A stretch of 64,000 nt of DNA from positions 21,576,283 to 21,640,282 of the forward strand of contig NC_091943.1 of NCBI RefSeq assembly GCF_041260155.1. The letters are read 5' to 3'. Source of the DNA: Ptychodera flava (lineage: Eukaryota > Hemichordata > Enteropneusta > Ptychoderidae). A program made the translations under genes and the position numbers. This document shows, one piece after another, positions 11,332 through 25,000 of the stretch. Each line of letters opens with the position of its first letter. The stretch's first letter is position 1. The notes under the pieces are model-generated. The model was not told the DNA's origin. It saw only the letters and a list, made by a program, of their open reading frames with translations, and ran no database searches.

Positions 11332-14300
11332 TCCGAGGCGCATCCTACGTTAAGGTAGTATGCACTTCGAAAGTGAAACATTTTAACTTTTACTTAAACT
11401 TTCCTCAAATACTTTTTCAACCATTGTCTTTCCAAATTAAGAATAAAATCTGGGGTCATCGTGCAAATCTCTCAACAAGATAAACAAATTACACAAGATT
11501 AATTAATACTTGACTTCAAAATGGCCACATTATCCCTGTGTTAACACTATGGAGAAAATTAAGGTTTTCGCGATCGATTGTCGGAAAACCAAGACGTTGA
11601 GAAGTTTTCTAACACCAAGAGCTTTAAATTTAAGTGGCACTCCCAATTGGTAACATTTTTAAAACATTTTTAATGCCAACGGTCGATATTTATCTTGGCG
11701 ACTGCGCGCGGATCACGGGATATCGATAAAAAACATGTCCTCAAAAAAGTATAAATTTGAATTCTGGTGGCCCACCTAAATTCAGCTTCAGAACATCGAA
11801 CGTTCGACACTGGGGCCATTGTCAACTAAGCTATGGAGTAGGAGTCTACGCTGACGCTGCTGTGCGCCACAGTACCACTCGCTACGGTGATCGGTCATGC
11901 CCCGTGGGAGAAAGCCGAGTTTTACTGACTCGGAGAGAAAAACGAAAAACAAAGTTTGCTGATTCCACCAGAATTTGCATAGGTGACTAGCACCGTTATG
12001 TGCGGTTGATACATAGCGGCCGCCGCGTGGTATGCACGCATACCACGCGGCGCCGCTATGTACCGTACTACGCGTAACCGTGTGGCAGACGACAAAATGT
12101 AGACATCAGAGACGGCTAATATTTTACACGTAAAAACTGATATCTATGTAGTATTGGTTAAAAGTATAATAGAACTGACTGAGAATAATGCAAACGACGA
12201 AAACTAAGGAGAAGTTTTGAAATTTTAAACTTACCTGAAGTAAGGGCATTATGCTGTATATAAAGTCTTCGCATTGGGAGGTAAATTAATCGCGTCGTTC
12301 GAACTTATTATGGACTCCCTAGAATATCGTCAATCAGCACAACAACAAACCTTCGGAGGATTTCGGATCATAATCAGAAACGATCGTAAAACTTCGAGAT
12401 AGAAAAAATACGCTCGGGAAATGACATGTTTTTATCGATATCTCGCGATCCGCGCGCAGTCACCACGTCAAATATCGACCGTCGGCATTCAAAAAATGTG
12501 TTTTAAAAATGTTACTAAGTGGGAGTGCCTCTTTAACATGAACCACAACAAGTGGTGTATCAAAAAGAAGTGAACAATTTCTAGTGTCCGAATACCTGTC
12601 ACCGAGGCGCATTCTACTTTTAATAAGATGTAGTGCTACATGGTGATGAACATATTGAGCTTGTAAACCGAGTACTTAGTACTCCGATCGCTTAAAAATT
12701 GCGTATTGCGTACAATACTGCTGTTGATTGTTTTTTACCTTTTACTACATTTGACAGACACAAACACCAACATCATCAATGGAGTCTAAACAACCAGGAG
12801 GGCGAGGGCCAAGTACTGTAACGTCTAGCACGAAGAGGACAATGGAGCCCAACACAATGACATCAATTGACGCCTCACCAATCACGTACACGTTATCGAC
12901 AGTGGCCTCTCCCGGCACCAACCAGTCACTGGCAACAGCATCTTCAAAATATATTGCAACAACTCCTTTACCTTCATCGATAAAGACACAAGGTGCGACC
13001 GAAGTAAGTCATTTGCACTGCATGAAAACCGTACAGTATTTATTGGATTAGCATGGATTATTGCCTGTATTTTAGCTATATAGTGCATCAGGGTCACTCA
13101 CAAAATGTGTGGAGTAGCCGCGAGTGTATATACAGATGAATGCAGTCAAGAGTTCATTGCTTATATTGGGCAATTAAGCCTGTATTCATGTACACGGACT
13201 CATGAGAATCCACGTGTATTATTCTGTAATACAGGCAACATAGTGTGAATTTCTCTGTATTATTGCCTTTTGATGCAGTTTTGCATTAAATTAACACTGT
13301 GCCATTAGGTCACCACTGAACCATCTGTATCGTGCATTTGCTGCTTGATTTGAATGTAATGAACACATTCAATGCGATGTTGTCTCTACAACACACCCAT
13401 ATTTCCAGGACCCAATTAGTGATTTTCGCTCAGGCAAAAAATCCAAATATGAACTGAAAATGTTCACTTGTATAAGTATTATGTCAAAATAAATCAACTT
13501 ATTTCTCTAACATCGTTGCCATTAGTTTTTAATTTCATTAAAAGTGTTGTAATTAACATAACGAACAATGTTTATCATGTTAAGCGCCAATTGAAAAAAA
13601 AGAATCAGTACGTAGGATTGTTGCCAATCACAGCGCGGCTTGTCTTAACCCACCCAATACCGTTGCATGAAAGTCGTAAACTCATGCCAAAAGTGCAGAT
13701 TCCGCCAGAAATCGCACCCAAAAATGGACGAAAGACCGTTTTAGACGCAAAAAGGATAACAGGTATGAATTCGAAGATGTATTGAAAGCCATCGGCTAGG
13801 TTTATTGTATAATTGTGGCTTTTTGTGAGGCAAATTGGTCTCCCAACTCTGCGATGCGTCCGTATAGCGGCAATTGGGTTTCCTGACTTGCCTTTTTTCT
13901 AATGCACATACAAACAAGGGGGACACCGTGTTTCGAACCACACGCGACTGTATATAACACCACCGACGTTGTCAGTCGTGCTACAAACTGGTGCCATTGT
14001 AACTTACAGACAAATTTAGGTACAAAAGAAACGTAAATTACCTAAGATTACCAATACTTGAATTAAAAATAGCCACCTTAACCCTGTGTTAATTCTATGG
14101 AGAAAATGAAGGTTTTCAACTTTCGAAAAACTAAGACGGTGAAAAGTTTCCTTACACCAAGAGCTTTGACATGAACTCAGCAAGTGGTATATCAGAAACG
14201 AAGAGAATATCTGTCACTATGGCGCATTCTACTGTAAGATGTAGTGTTACATGGTGATGAACATTTTGAGCTTGTAAACCGAGTACTTTGTACTCCGATC

Positions 14301-17300
14301 GCTTAAAAAGTTGCGTATTGTCTACAATACTGCTGTTGATTGTTTTTTACCTTTTACTACAATTGACAGACACAAACACCAACACCATCAAGGGAGTCTG
14401 AGAAACCAAAAGGGCGAGGGCCAAGTACTGTAACATCTAGCACGAAGAGAACAATGGAGCCCAGCACGTTGGCAATGACATCAATTGACGCCTCACAAAT
14501 CACGTACACGTTACCGACAGTGGCCTCTCCCGGCACCAACGAGTCACTGGCAACAGCATCTTCAAAATATATTGCAACAACTCCTTTACCTTCATCGACA
14601 AAGACACAAGGTGCGACCGAAGTAAGTCATTTGCACTGCATGAAAACCGTACAGTACTTATTGTATTAGCATGGATCATTGCCTGCATTTTAGCTGTATA
14701 GTGCATCACGGTCACTCTCCAAATTGTGTGGAGTGACAGTGAGTGCATATACAGATGAATACAGTCAAGAGTTTATTGCTTATATTGGGAAATTAAGCCT
14801 GTATTCATGTACACGGACTCATGTGAATTCACGTGTTTTGTTCTGTAATACAGGAAATATTGTGTGAATTAATCTATATTATTGCCTTTTGATGCAGTGT
14901 TACATTAAATTAACACCGTGCCATTACGTCACCACTGATCCATCTGTATCGTGCAATTGCTGCTTGTTTGGAATATAATAAGCACTTTCAATGCGGTGTT
15001 GTCTCTACAACACACCCCAATTTCTAGGACCCAATTAGTGATTTTCACTCAGGCAAAAATTCCAAAATATGAACTGAAAATGTTCACTTGTTTAAGTATT
15101 ATGTCACAATAAATCAACTTATTTCTCTAACATCGTTGCCATTAGTTTGTAATTTCTTTAAAAGTGTTGTAATCAACATAATGAGCAATGTCCATCATGT
15201 TAAACGCTAATAAAAAAAACGAATTAGTACTCAGGATAGCAAGCCAATCACAGCGCGGCTGGTCTTAACCCACCAGCTACCGGTGCATGAAAGTCGTAAA
15301 CTCATGCCCAAAGTGCGGATCCCGCCAGAAATCGCACCCAAAAATGGACGAAAGACCGTTTAAGACGCAAAAGGATAATAGGTATGAATTCGAGGATATA
15401 TTGGAAGCCATCGGTTTGGTATATTGAATAATTGTGGCTTTTTGTGTTGATCTCAGCCCTCGGCGATGTGTGCGTATAGCGGCAATTGGCTTTCCTGACT
15501 TGCCTTTTTTCTAATGCATGTACGAACACAACGACTGCAGTTTTATCAATAGCGGGACCATGGTTTATCGAACCACGCGTGATTGTGTATAACACCACTA
15601 ACGTCGTCAGTCGTGCTAAAAACTGGTGTCATTGTAACTAACAGACAAATTTTGGTACTACAGAAGCGTAAATTACCCAAGATTACCAATACTTGAATTA
15701 AAAATAGCCACCTTAACCCTGTGTTAACTCTATGGAGTAAATGAAGGTTTTCAATTTTCGAAAAACTAAGAGGGTGAAAAGTTTTCTCACACCAAGTGCT
15801 TTGACATGAACCCAACAAGTGGTATATCAGAAACGAAGAGAATATCTGTCACTATGGCGCATTCTACAGTAAGATGTAGTGTTACATGGTGATAAACATA
15901 TTGAGCATATAAACGGATTATTTTGTACTCCGACCGCTAAAAAAAGTTGCGTATTCCCTACATTACTGCTGTTGATTGTTTTTTACCTTTTACTACATTT
16001 GACAGACACAAACACCAATACCATCAGGGGAGTCTCAGAAATCAGAAGGGCGAGGGCCAAGTACTGTAAAGTCTAGCACGAAGAGAACGATGGCGCCCAG
16101 AAGGTTGGCAATGACATCAATTGACGCCTCACCGATCACGTACACGTTACCGACAGTGGCCTCTCCCGGCACCAACGAGTCACTGGCAACAGCATCTACA
16201 AAATATATTGCAACAACTCCTTTACCTACATCGACAAAGACGCAAGGTTTAAGCGAAGTAAGTCACTTGCACTGCATGAAAATCGTACTATACTTACTGT
16301 AGTAGCATGGATTATTGCTAGTATTTAAGCTGTATAGTGCATCACGGCCACTCTCAAAATGTGTAGAGTGACTGTGAGTGTATATACAGATGAATAGAGT
16401 CAAGAGTCCATTGCTTATATTCGGCAATTCAGCCTGTATTCATGTACACGGACTCATCTTATGTGAATTCACGTGTATTATTCTGTAATACAGGCAACAT
16501 AGTGTGAATTTATCTGTATTAGTGCCTTTTGATGCAGTGTTTCATTAAATTAATACTGTCCCATTACGTCAGCACTGAACCATCTGTATCTTGCAATTGC
16601 TGCTTGTTTTGAATATAATGAGCACATTCAATGCAATGTTGTCTCTGCAACACACCCCAATTTCTAGGAACCAAATAATGATTTTCACTCACAGTCGTTT
16701 GGAGAGCTATTCAGCGCTGGGTCTATTCGCCCCATAGACGAGTGTGCAGAAGCGAGAAATACCCCAAGTCTGGAAACAGAATGGCTATAAAAACCACGCC
16801 ATGTCACATTCCGTGTCCGATTTCACTGTGAAAATTAACACGTTCATCTATCATGCAACCGTCGATAGCTCCCTATCATTCTAAAATTTCATACCTGATA
16901 CTTTATCTGATTCAAAAACGCTCGTTTCGTGTAATTTTCGGCCGAATTCGACGGACACCTCGCCAAAACCTGGGGGTGAGCAACATTCCGGTCACCTCTT
17001 GGGTCCCTCCACTTTACTGACGTTGGCGCCGCCTACCCATGAGGGATGACTGGAATGTTGCTCACGCTTATGTTTTGGCCAGGTTTATCTCGAACTCAGC
17101 CGAAAATCACAGGAAATGAGCATTTTGTAAGCAGATGAAGTATCAGGTATGAATTTTCGTGTGATTTTCGGCCGAGTTCAGAAGACACGTCGCCAAAACA
17201 TAAGGCATGAACAACCTTCCAGTCACCCTCATGGGTACGCGGCGCTAACGTCAGTAAAGTGGAGGTGCCCAACGTCCACTGTGAGGTGACCGGAATGTTG

Positions 17301-18985
17301 CTCACGCTTATGTTTTAGCGACGTGTCCGTCGAATTCGGCCGAAAATCACACGAAACGAGCGTTTGTGAAGCAAATCAAGTACCAGGTATGAATTTTGAG
17401 AATGCTAGGGAACGGTCGACGGTTACATGATAGATGAACTTGCTACTTTTCACGGTAAAATCGAACGTCGAAGATGACATGGTGGCACAATCCCTATACG
17501 AAATAGCCATTTCATTTCCAGACTTGGGGTATTTCTCGCTTCTGCACACTCGTCTATGGGGCGAATAGTCCCAGCGCTGAATAGCTCTCCAAACGACTGT
17601 GTTTTCACTCAGGCAATAAAACCAAACATTATGAACTAAAAATGTTCACTTATATAAGTATTACCTTACAATTTTCTTTATATCAACTGTTTTCTCTAAC
17701 ATAATTGCCATGAGTTTGTAATTTCATTAAAGGTTGTAATCAACATAACGAGCTATGTTTATCATGTTAAGCGTCAATTTAAAAACGAATCAGTACTCAG
17801 GATAGAAAGTCAATCACAGCGCTGCTGACCTTAACCCTTTCGCTACTGTTGCATGAAAGTCGTAAACTCATACTGAAAGTGCGGTTCCCGCCGGAAATCG
17901 ATAATAGGCCGTTTTAGACGCAAAAAGGATATTAGGTATGAATTCGAAGATGTATTGGAAGCAATCGGTTTGGTTTATTGAATAATTGTGACTTTTTATG
18001 AGGCAAGTTTGTCTCCGAACTCGGCGATGCGTGCGTATAGTGGCCATTGGGTTTCCTGACTTGCCCTGTTTCTAATGCATATACCCACAAGGTGGCCACC
18101 GTGTATCGAACCACGCATGACTGTGTACAGCACTACTGAAGTCCAAGTCGTGCTAAAAAGTGGTGTCATTGTAACTTACAACAGACTGACAACTGTGAAC
18201 ATTCTTGTTAATTGTTTTCTCCTTATCACAGTGTCTCTTTGAGTTTATGGAAATGAGAGCAAATGATTTCAACTCCCAATGACTCGAACACACAAGTTTA
18301 TATGACGCTACAGCAGGGATCCCATAGAAAAGTTGTCGCTTAAATAAACTTATTATGAAGTTTAGGCCTTAAAAGTGGTTTCTTGTGTGTCAATCTTGGA
18401 AACATGGTGCTAATCGTTGGCTCTCATTTACAACCCTGGACCAGGTCTGTTTTATCTAAATTTCAAGCACAATTTCTGATTGCATCAAGTAGGCTTAATC
18501 AACAGTTAAAGGGACATTAGATGTAACTGTTGACTAATTTTTCACTACTCTGTTTCAATGGATCTCTACAGAATTTTACTATAATGCGATCACCATGACC
18601 AATGCCCGGCGTCTTGCTTGCCAACACAGCCTGTATATGTGAAATGACCATTGTTATTGTTAATAAATGTATTCTAGTCGGGTTCTGAATACAAAATTTA
18701 AACAATAACAATGCAGATTATACTCATATAGGGTATATTCATGAGCTAAATATTAGGAGCTTCTCCATGGTTCAGGGATTCAAACCAGAAATTACAGATG
18801 ATACACAGAAACAAACAAACAAAAAAATGACCAAAGTTACAGCTAATGGATCTTTAAGTGGCCACGGGTGTAACTTTGGCCGTCTTATTAATTATGCCAG
18901 CAACGCCCATCAAAAACTAAATAGTTCGTGCTAATCCCAAAGATAACATATGTATCAGACTTCATTCTGACTAGAAAATTGTGTC

Positions 18986-19029
<44 letters not shown>

Positions 19030-22000
19030 CATATGTATGTATAAGTCTACTCCTGTTACGGTACGGTACACAAGCAAACGTAGCCGACGTGCCTCTTTTA
19101 TACATTCATTCATGCAAATTTGACCGGTAACATTAAAGGTATACTGTCACCTGTTCCAATTTTGCCACAGTTACCATGGAAAGAGAAAATCTAACCAATC
19201 TCAGATTTTAAGCGGGTGGCCGCTTTTTAAAAGCAGCGCCCTCACATGGGCATTGTGAATACCAAGGAATGCCCCTTTGACCATATATGGGCATATTTAG
19301 ATTACAGGTGACTGTATACCTTTAAGCTCCTTTAGAAAAGATTGTGGATCACAGACATTGCTATCACACCTCTCTATTATCGCCACTGCTGTCTCTACTA
19401 ATGCAGAGAGTTTCTGTTACAGGTCCGAGGTGTTCCAGGTTTCGCGCCCTTGGTTGGTCCAGTATCAGGTGGCACGTTGATCGCTATCAACGGGTTGAAT
19501 GTAAATGTGGATGTATTGTTTGTCCTTATTGCCGGCCAACCATGTAACATCATACGGTAAAGTTATTCTGTTTTTAAGGTAGAAAACGCCTCGGGGACAG
19601 ATATTTGGCCTCTCAAACTTTTTCAATTCTTTCCTGATCCACCACTTGTTAGAGTTCATTTTGAAGCTCTTAGTGTAAGACACACTTTTACCGTCTTAGT
19701 TTTCGAAAATACAAAATTTTATTTTTATCAATAGAGTAAACACAGGGATGGTGGCCATTTTGAATTTCAAATATCGGTAAATCTTGAGTAATTTTTTTCT
19801 CCACTACCAAAATTTGCGTGGTGACCCAATTTTTATTCTTGATTTTGAAAGACAATGGTTTAAAGGTTCCTCCAGGAAAGTTAGAGCAAAAGTTTAAGTC
19901 TTTCACTTTCGAGGCGCATACTACCTTAAGGTTAAATTTCTTCACGAATAAAGCTTTGATAGCAGATGCCTACCATCGGCACGCCTACGTAGCTGTAAAT
20001 AAATAAAGCAACACCAAAAGTGCAAAGGATTCGTCTGAAAAATGAACACAGAATATGAATGCTGAATAATGTTGATAATATTATTTGATCACAGGAATGA
20101 GTTAAAGGAGCGCATTTTATCTTCGTGTCTGCCCAGGCTTGAACATTTAGCCAGAAAATCATCAAATTTATTTACCATCTTTCAATGTTCCTGCATGAAG
20201 ACAAATAGCATTTCAGTTGCATCATGCCGAGTGATCATTCTCATGTAACAAATTGAGTATTTCAGATTGGAAGTGATACAGAAATTAAACATAACAGTGC
20301 GTGTCTTTTTGTTTCTCTTTTGCCAAATTTAGCACGGTGACTCCCTTAATTGTTATTGTTACTTTCGAAAAGGAATGTTTTAAAGATTCCCGAAGGAAAG
20401 TTTTATTAACTCCTATTCAATTTAATTTATCAACAGTAATATTTTATAGTACAACAAACAGCTTTATGAAATTATCTTGATCATCGCTGACATGTACACG
20501 GTATTCACAAACGCCACACACCTGTCATAACTTTCCTAATGGTTGCTGGACACACCTAATAAAAACAACAACAAAACAATCAAACTGAAACAAACCGGAC
20601 AAACATCTACCAAGTTGTCGATGCTGGCTTGTTGGGAAAAAAAATAAAATTCGGTGTAATTTCATGTAATTAATGTAAAAGTTTGATCTTCACATAAAGA
20701 CTTTTGAAATGGAGTGTATAAAAACCCCTGAATATTATAGATTATATTATTTTTTCAGAGATAACGAAACGAAGAACTGGACCATATGTTACACGTCTAG
20801 AGTTGACGAGCCAATTGAATCAGCTATAACGATGGTATATAAGAATGGAAACGTGACGAGTGACAAAGTGTTTTCTTATAAGCCAGATCCAGAGATATCT
20901 GCCATTACACCTCTCAAGCAATTTCAGATGTAAGTCCACTCTTTATTATCTGTTCATACGTAAGCTTATATTAAGCCAGAGATAGTAATTTGAGGAGTCA
21001 ATTATGCATTCATGTACTGTGTAAGCCTTATTACTATCAGCAAAAGCAAAGTATGATCTTTACTTTTCAAAATTGAAAATTATATTATATCATGCTACTA
21101 TGCACCATTCTGATTGGACGAGAGCTCATTCCACCGATGCTAAAATACTGTTTTAGCACTGATAGCGGTGGTAAAACGGGCCCCTAAACCAGCAATTAAG
21201 TCTGCTGCATTGGTGACGTTGGTTATGTTTCCCGCGCTTTCATCGATGGACTCCCCGGAGGGCCTTTGGACATCACTGAACATCGGGAAATTTGCTTTAT
21301 TACTATTAGCGTCCGCAGCAGGTGAAGCATCTTCCCTGCCGGTTTTGATCTTTCCGTCTACCTGGTTTTTAATGGATTGGACTTCGAGACGTAGATTCTG
21401 GAACTCTTGAAGTAAGGTGGATGCGACGGCCTCGACAGTAGGCTCGAAGTTCGACGAGGTTCCGTCTGCTGCAGTGGGTGTCTGCTTGCCACCGCGACTT
21501 TTTCCGGCGTTCTTTCCACCTGTTTTTCCTTTACCTTTGGAAGCCATGACAAAAAACATGGGTTGTGGCGTCGGGACAAACGATAAATGGATGAATAAAG
21601 CGATATATGAATGAATAACCGGTGCACAGATGACTATTTTACGATCAAGTCACCTTGTAGTTACTGTTACTGAAAATGAGCGTGCAGCACCTCGTCCTGG
21701 TGAGGTATGAGCATCCCCACCCGCCTGCAAAGCTAATTAACCCCTTAGAGGGCGCCCTCGAGAGATGACGCCCTCAAAGGGCCACATTTTCGAAAATTGC
21801 CCGGTCAGTGCATTTGAACGTACCTATCTAAACCATAGACCCTCGAGAAAAACCGAAACAGTCCACTTTGTTTTAAAGACCGAAGACCGAATTTTGATAC
21901 ACAGATAAAGTGTGGGTCGGTAACTCACCTCTTGGTGTAAATAAGTTGGGATACGTGATGAAATACATCTCTGAAGCAGTTGCGGTGTGATTCATACAAG

Positions 22001-25000
22001 AAATATTAGGGCGACATAGCGCACCGTGAACTTTGCTCGATATTTCGGGAGTCGAGACGCGATATTATTCGTTCATACACAAATAAATTGACACTTCCTC
22101 ACAGTAACGGTATGTCAGATATTAGTTATCAAAATTTGGGCTGTAACAGAGCGGGGTGTCCTAACGATGTAGACCAAGAAGTTCAAAATAACAATGGAAT
22201 GACTCCTGGCGACTGCGACGGAATTTGACATCAAATGCAACGAGCAGTGTCACCGTCCAGCTCTCGATGCATCGGGCAATACACTCTGCACAACTGTTCA
22301 TCTCAGTTGCGGTAATCGCAAGTCTGGATTATTTCAAAACTGCTTGTTTTCTGGTACAATTAACGTCCAAATTATCCATCAAAAATAGATCCTGTAACTT
22401 CACTGTGCCACCTCTGAATGTCGCGACGGTCGATACCGTATATGCGTATGCGGTATAGAATGAGACAAATCTATTTTAGTATTCCAAAACAGCCAGGACT
22501 ATTGTTCGTATGTTAATTTACGACAAAAACTGTTACTTTTGCTTTTGATTTGAACTCTTGACCCATTTTCTGTGTGACTGCAGCAGGTATTTTTGACAAG
22601 TATAGTGTTCGTGTTGCATGCGAATAAAATGCAATGTCGATATGAACGTAATGCGTATTTATCGTAGGATACTGTGTGAATCCGTGGCACAATTCGGCCA
22701 ACCAATAAACCATTTGCATTTTCAAAAAAGAAAATCGAAATGGAGCTAATTTTCAATTTTCAAATGGTTTTATCATCTTGATTATTAACTTTTAGGCCTA
22801 TTTCTAAATTAAAATCTTTGGGCTGAGATTGAAATATAGGAAACAGGTGTATACTGCTGTGAGGATGGCACTTTACGGCCATTCAAATTTCCCTCTGACA
22901 AACCCTATTTCCCACAATTCGTATTTCCGTTTTTTCAATATCCAATATACCAAATGTCCGATTTTCCCATTTCATTTAGGGCGTGGCCCAGTATCTTTTC
23001 ATACGGAAATAATTGTATCGAACTAAGGTGTAACATTTATCTCAGTGTGACCAAATGTACTGGGGCGGGGCTTGGTTACGATACTTAGCACAAGATACTT
23101 TTAAACATTAGCGGGAATGAGGGACTGGTCATTTTCTTCGGCATTGGAGGCCGGTGGATTCATGGGGGTCACCCTGATTTCACTTTGGTGATGGGGTCAC
23201 CTATTTTTAAATGCCCAATTAGGGGGTCAGTGTGTTTTTAAATTTCGACACAGGCTCATACTTGCCTAAAATGCATCGTGCTAGCCATGACTTTCATCAT
23301 TCAGTTTCATATTTCGGCGCGCCCTTCGGGCGCGTAACTTTCCTAATATGAGGTTTACGAAAATACCGCAAAGGATGCACGAGGACAATGGCGCAGCGTA
23401 TCGCTCGACGCCAAGCGGAAGTTGATGCACGGCGCCGATGTCATAGTGCATCCTTTGCGGTATTTTCGTGATAATCTTATTACATCTTACATTCTTCACT
23501 GGGACATCAAATTGTCTAGCTGTGCAGCTATCTGTTGGCGGGGTAGGGTGCATGGCTATGCAGGTCATCAAAAGGTCGACCCCGCCTTTTTGATGATCCG
23601 CATAGCGGCGCACGCTACCCCGCCATGCGCCAACAATAGCTGCGTTTCCACAGCTACAAATTGTCAGAGTAGTGACCGTTTTAGTGCAATATCAACATTT
23701 TTTCTTCCGACTTATAGTGCAAATGTAGAACGCTATCTCAGACGGCTTCTGCAAGCTCTGGAGTGTGTGTACTAGTACTACACACGTACGTACAGAGCGC
23801 GCGAGGCTGAACAAACTGGTCAGTCCCTAACATCGTATCACATCATACTGGAAGACAAGAAAAAAACTATTCTTTGGTTGGTAGAGTGCGCGTGCACTTC
23901 AGGCAATGAATTTAAGTTGGTGCGTTCAGCCGCAAGAAAGTCAAGAAATGGGTGATAAAGAAAGAAGTCACCTCGAAATAGGTGTTCATCTCCAAAATGT
24001 TTTAAAAAGGGCAAGTGGTATCTCTGAACGAACTGTTAGACGATGATGTCTCACACATGATATATCAAACGCCTTTAAGATCGGGTTGGAACAGGTGCAA
24101 TTTATAAAGTGAGCCGGCATACGGATTAAAACTATAATTGGTTATGAGGAGAACATCATTGCGTACAAAGATTGACAGCTGAATAAATTGATCAGATAAA
24201 ATTAAATGTGGATGCCGCGCTCTGATTGGGCTGATGACTGTCACAATTTACACAATGTTCCAGTTTGCGACGTTGACGGGAAGCGCGCAAAACTTCAGCA
24301 GGTCAGGTCAAGTGATTATATCGGACTTCCTTCCGGCGGCCGCAACACTATTGTTCTTTGTATGTTCGTTACTCGATCCATTGAACGAGTTGCCCGCGCA
24401 AATAACTGTCACAATTTGATGCATTCCTAGGCCAAAGATAGATACTATCAGCTGCCACGCCCCAAATGAAATGGGAAAATCGGACATTTGGTATATTGGA
24501 AATTGAAAAAAAACGGAAATACGAATTGTGGGAAATAGAGTTTGTCAGAGGGAAATTTGAATGGCCGTAAAGTGCCATCCTCACAGCAGTATACACCTGT
24601 TTTCTATATTTCAATCTCAGCCCAAAGATTTTAAATTTGGAAATAGGCCTAAAAGTTAATAATCAAGATGATAAAACCATTTGAAAATTGAAAATTAGCT
24701 CCACTTCGATTTTCTTTTTTGAAATGCAAATTGGTTTATTGGTTGGCCGAATTGTGCCACGGATCTGTGTGCCTGTACGTAATCTCAACTTATAACCAGA
24801 TATGAACTGCAAATGCTCACGTGTTTCATTATATATTGCAGTTATGTGTAAATTTGAACCTTTGCCACATGTTTGCAACTTCATTGAAAGTATTATGATC
24901 AACATAACGAACAATATTCACCACCGATTAATTCTAAAAGGTCATGAAGTATACAAATATGTAATTAGCTGAAATGAAAATATTAAAGTTCTTTGACTGC

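Larger units (their letters stand above)
12530..18180 (+). repeat. Threefold tandem segmental duplication containing stalk exons
   Basis: Three direct units of about 1.6 kb (about 12530-14160, 14160-15800, 15800-18180), the last enlarged by the 912-bp transposon. Each unit has a decayed MITE end, the stalk exon with its splice sites, and about 1.2 kb of intron with shared landmarks (GTGAATT near the exon, CTCAGGCAA, AAGTGCGG). Confidence 0.9.

Noticed and set aside
13468..13785. 105-codon frame in the 1.6-kb unit
   Set aside because: Not conserved as an open frame in the sister units, so it is chance in intron sequence.
18231..18290. Exon after the strong acceptor CTCCTTATCACAG
   Set aside because: All frames meet stops before a usable donor, and the phases of the flanking exons already agree without it.
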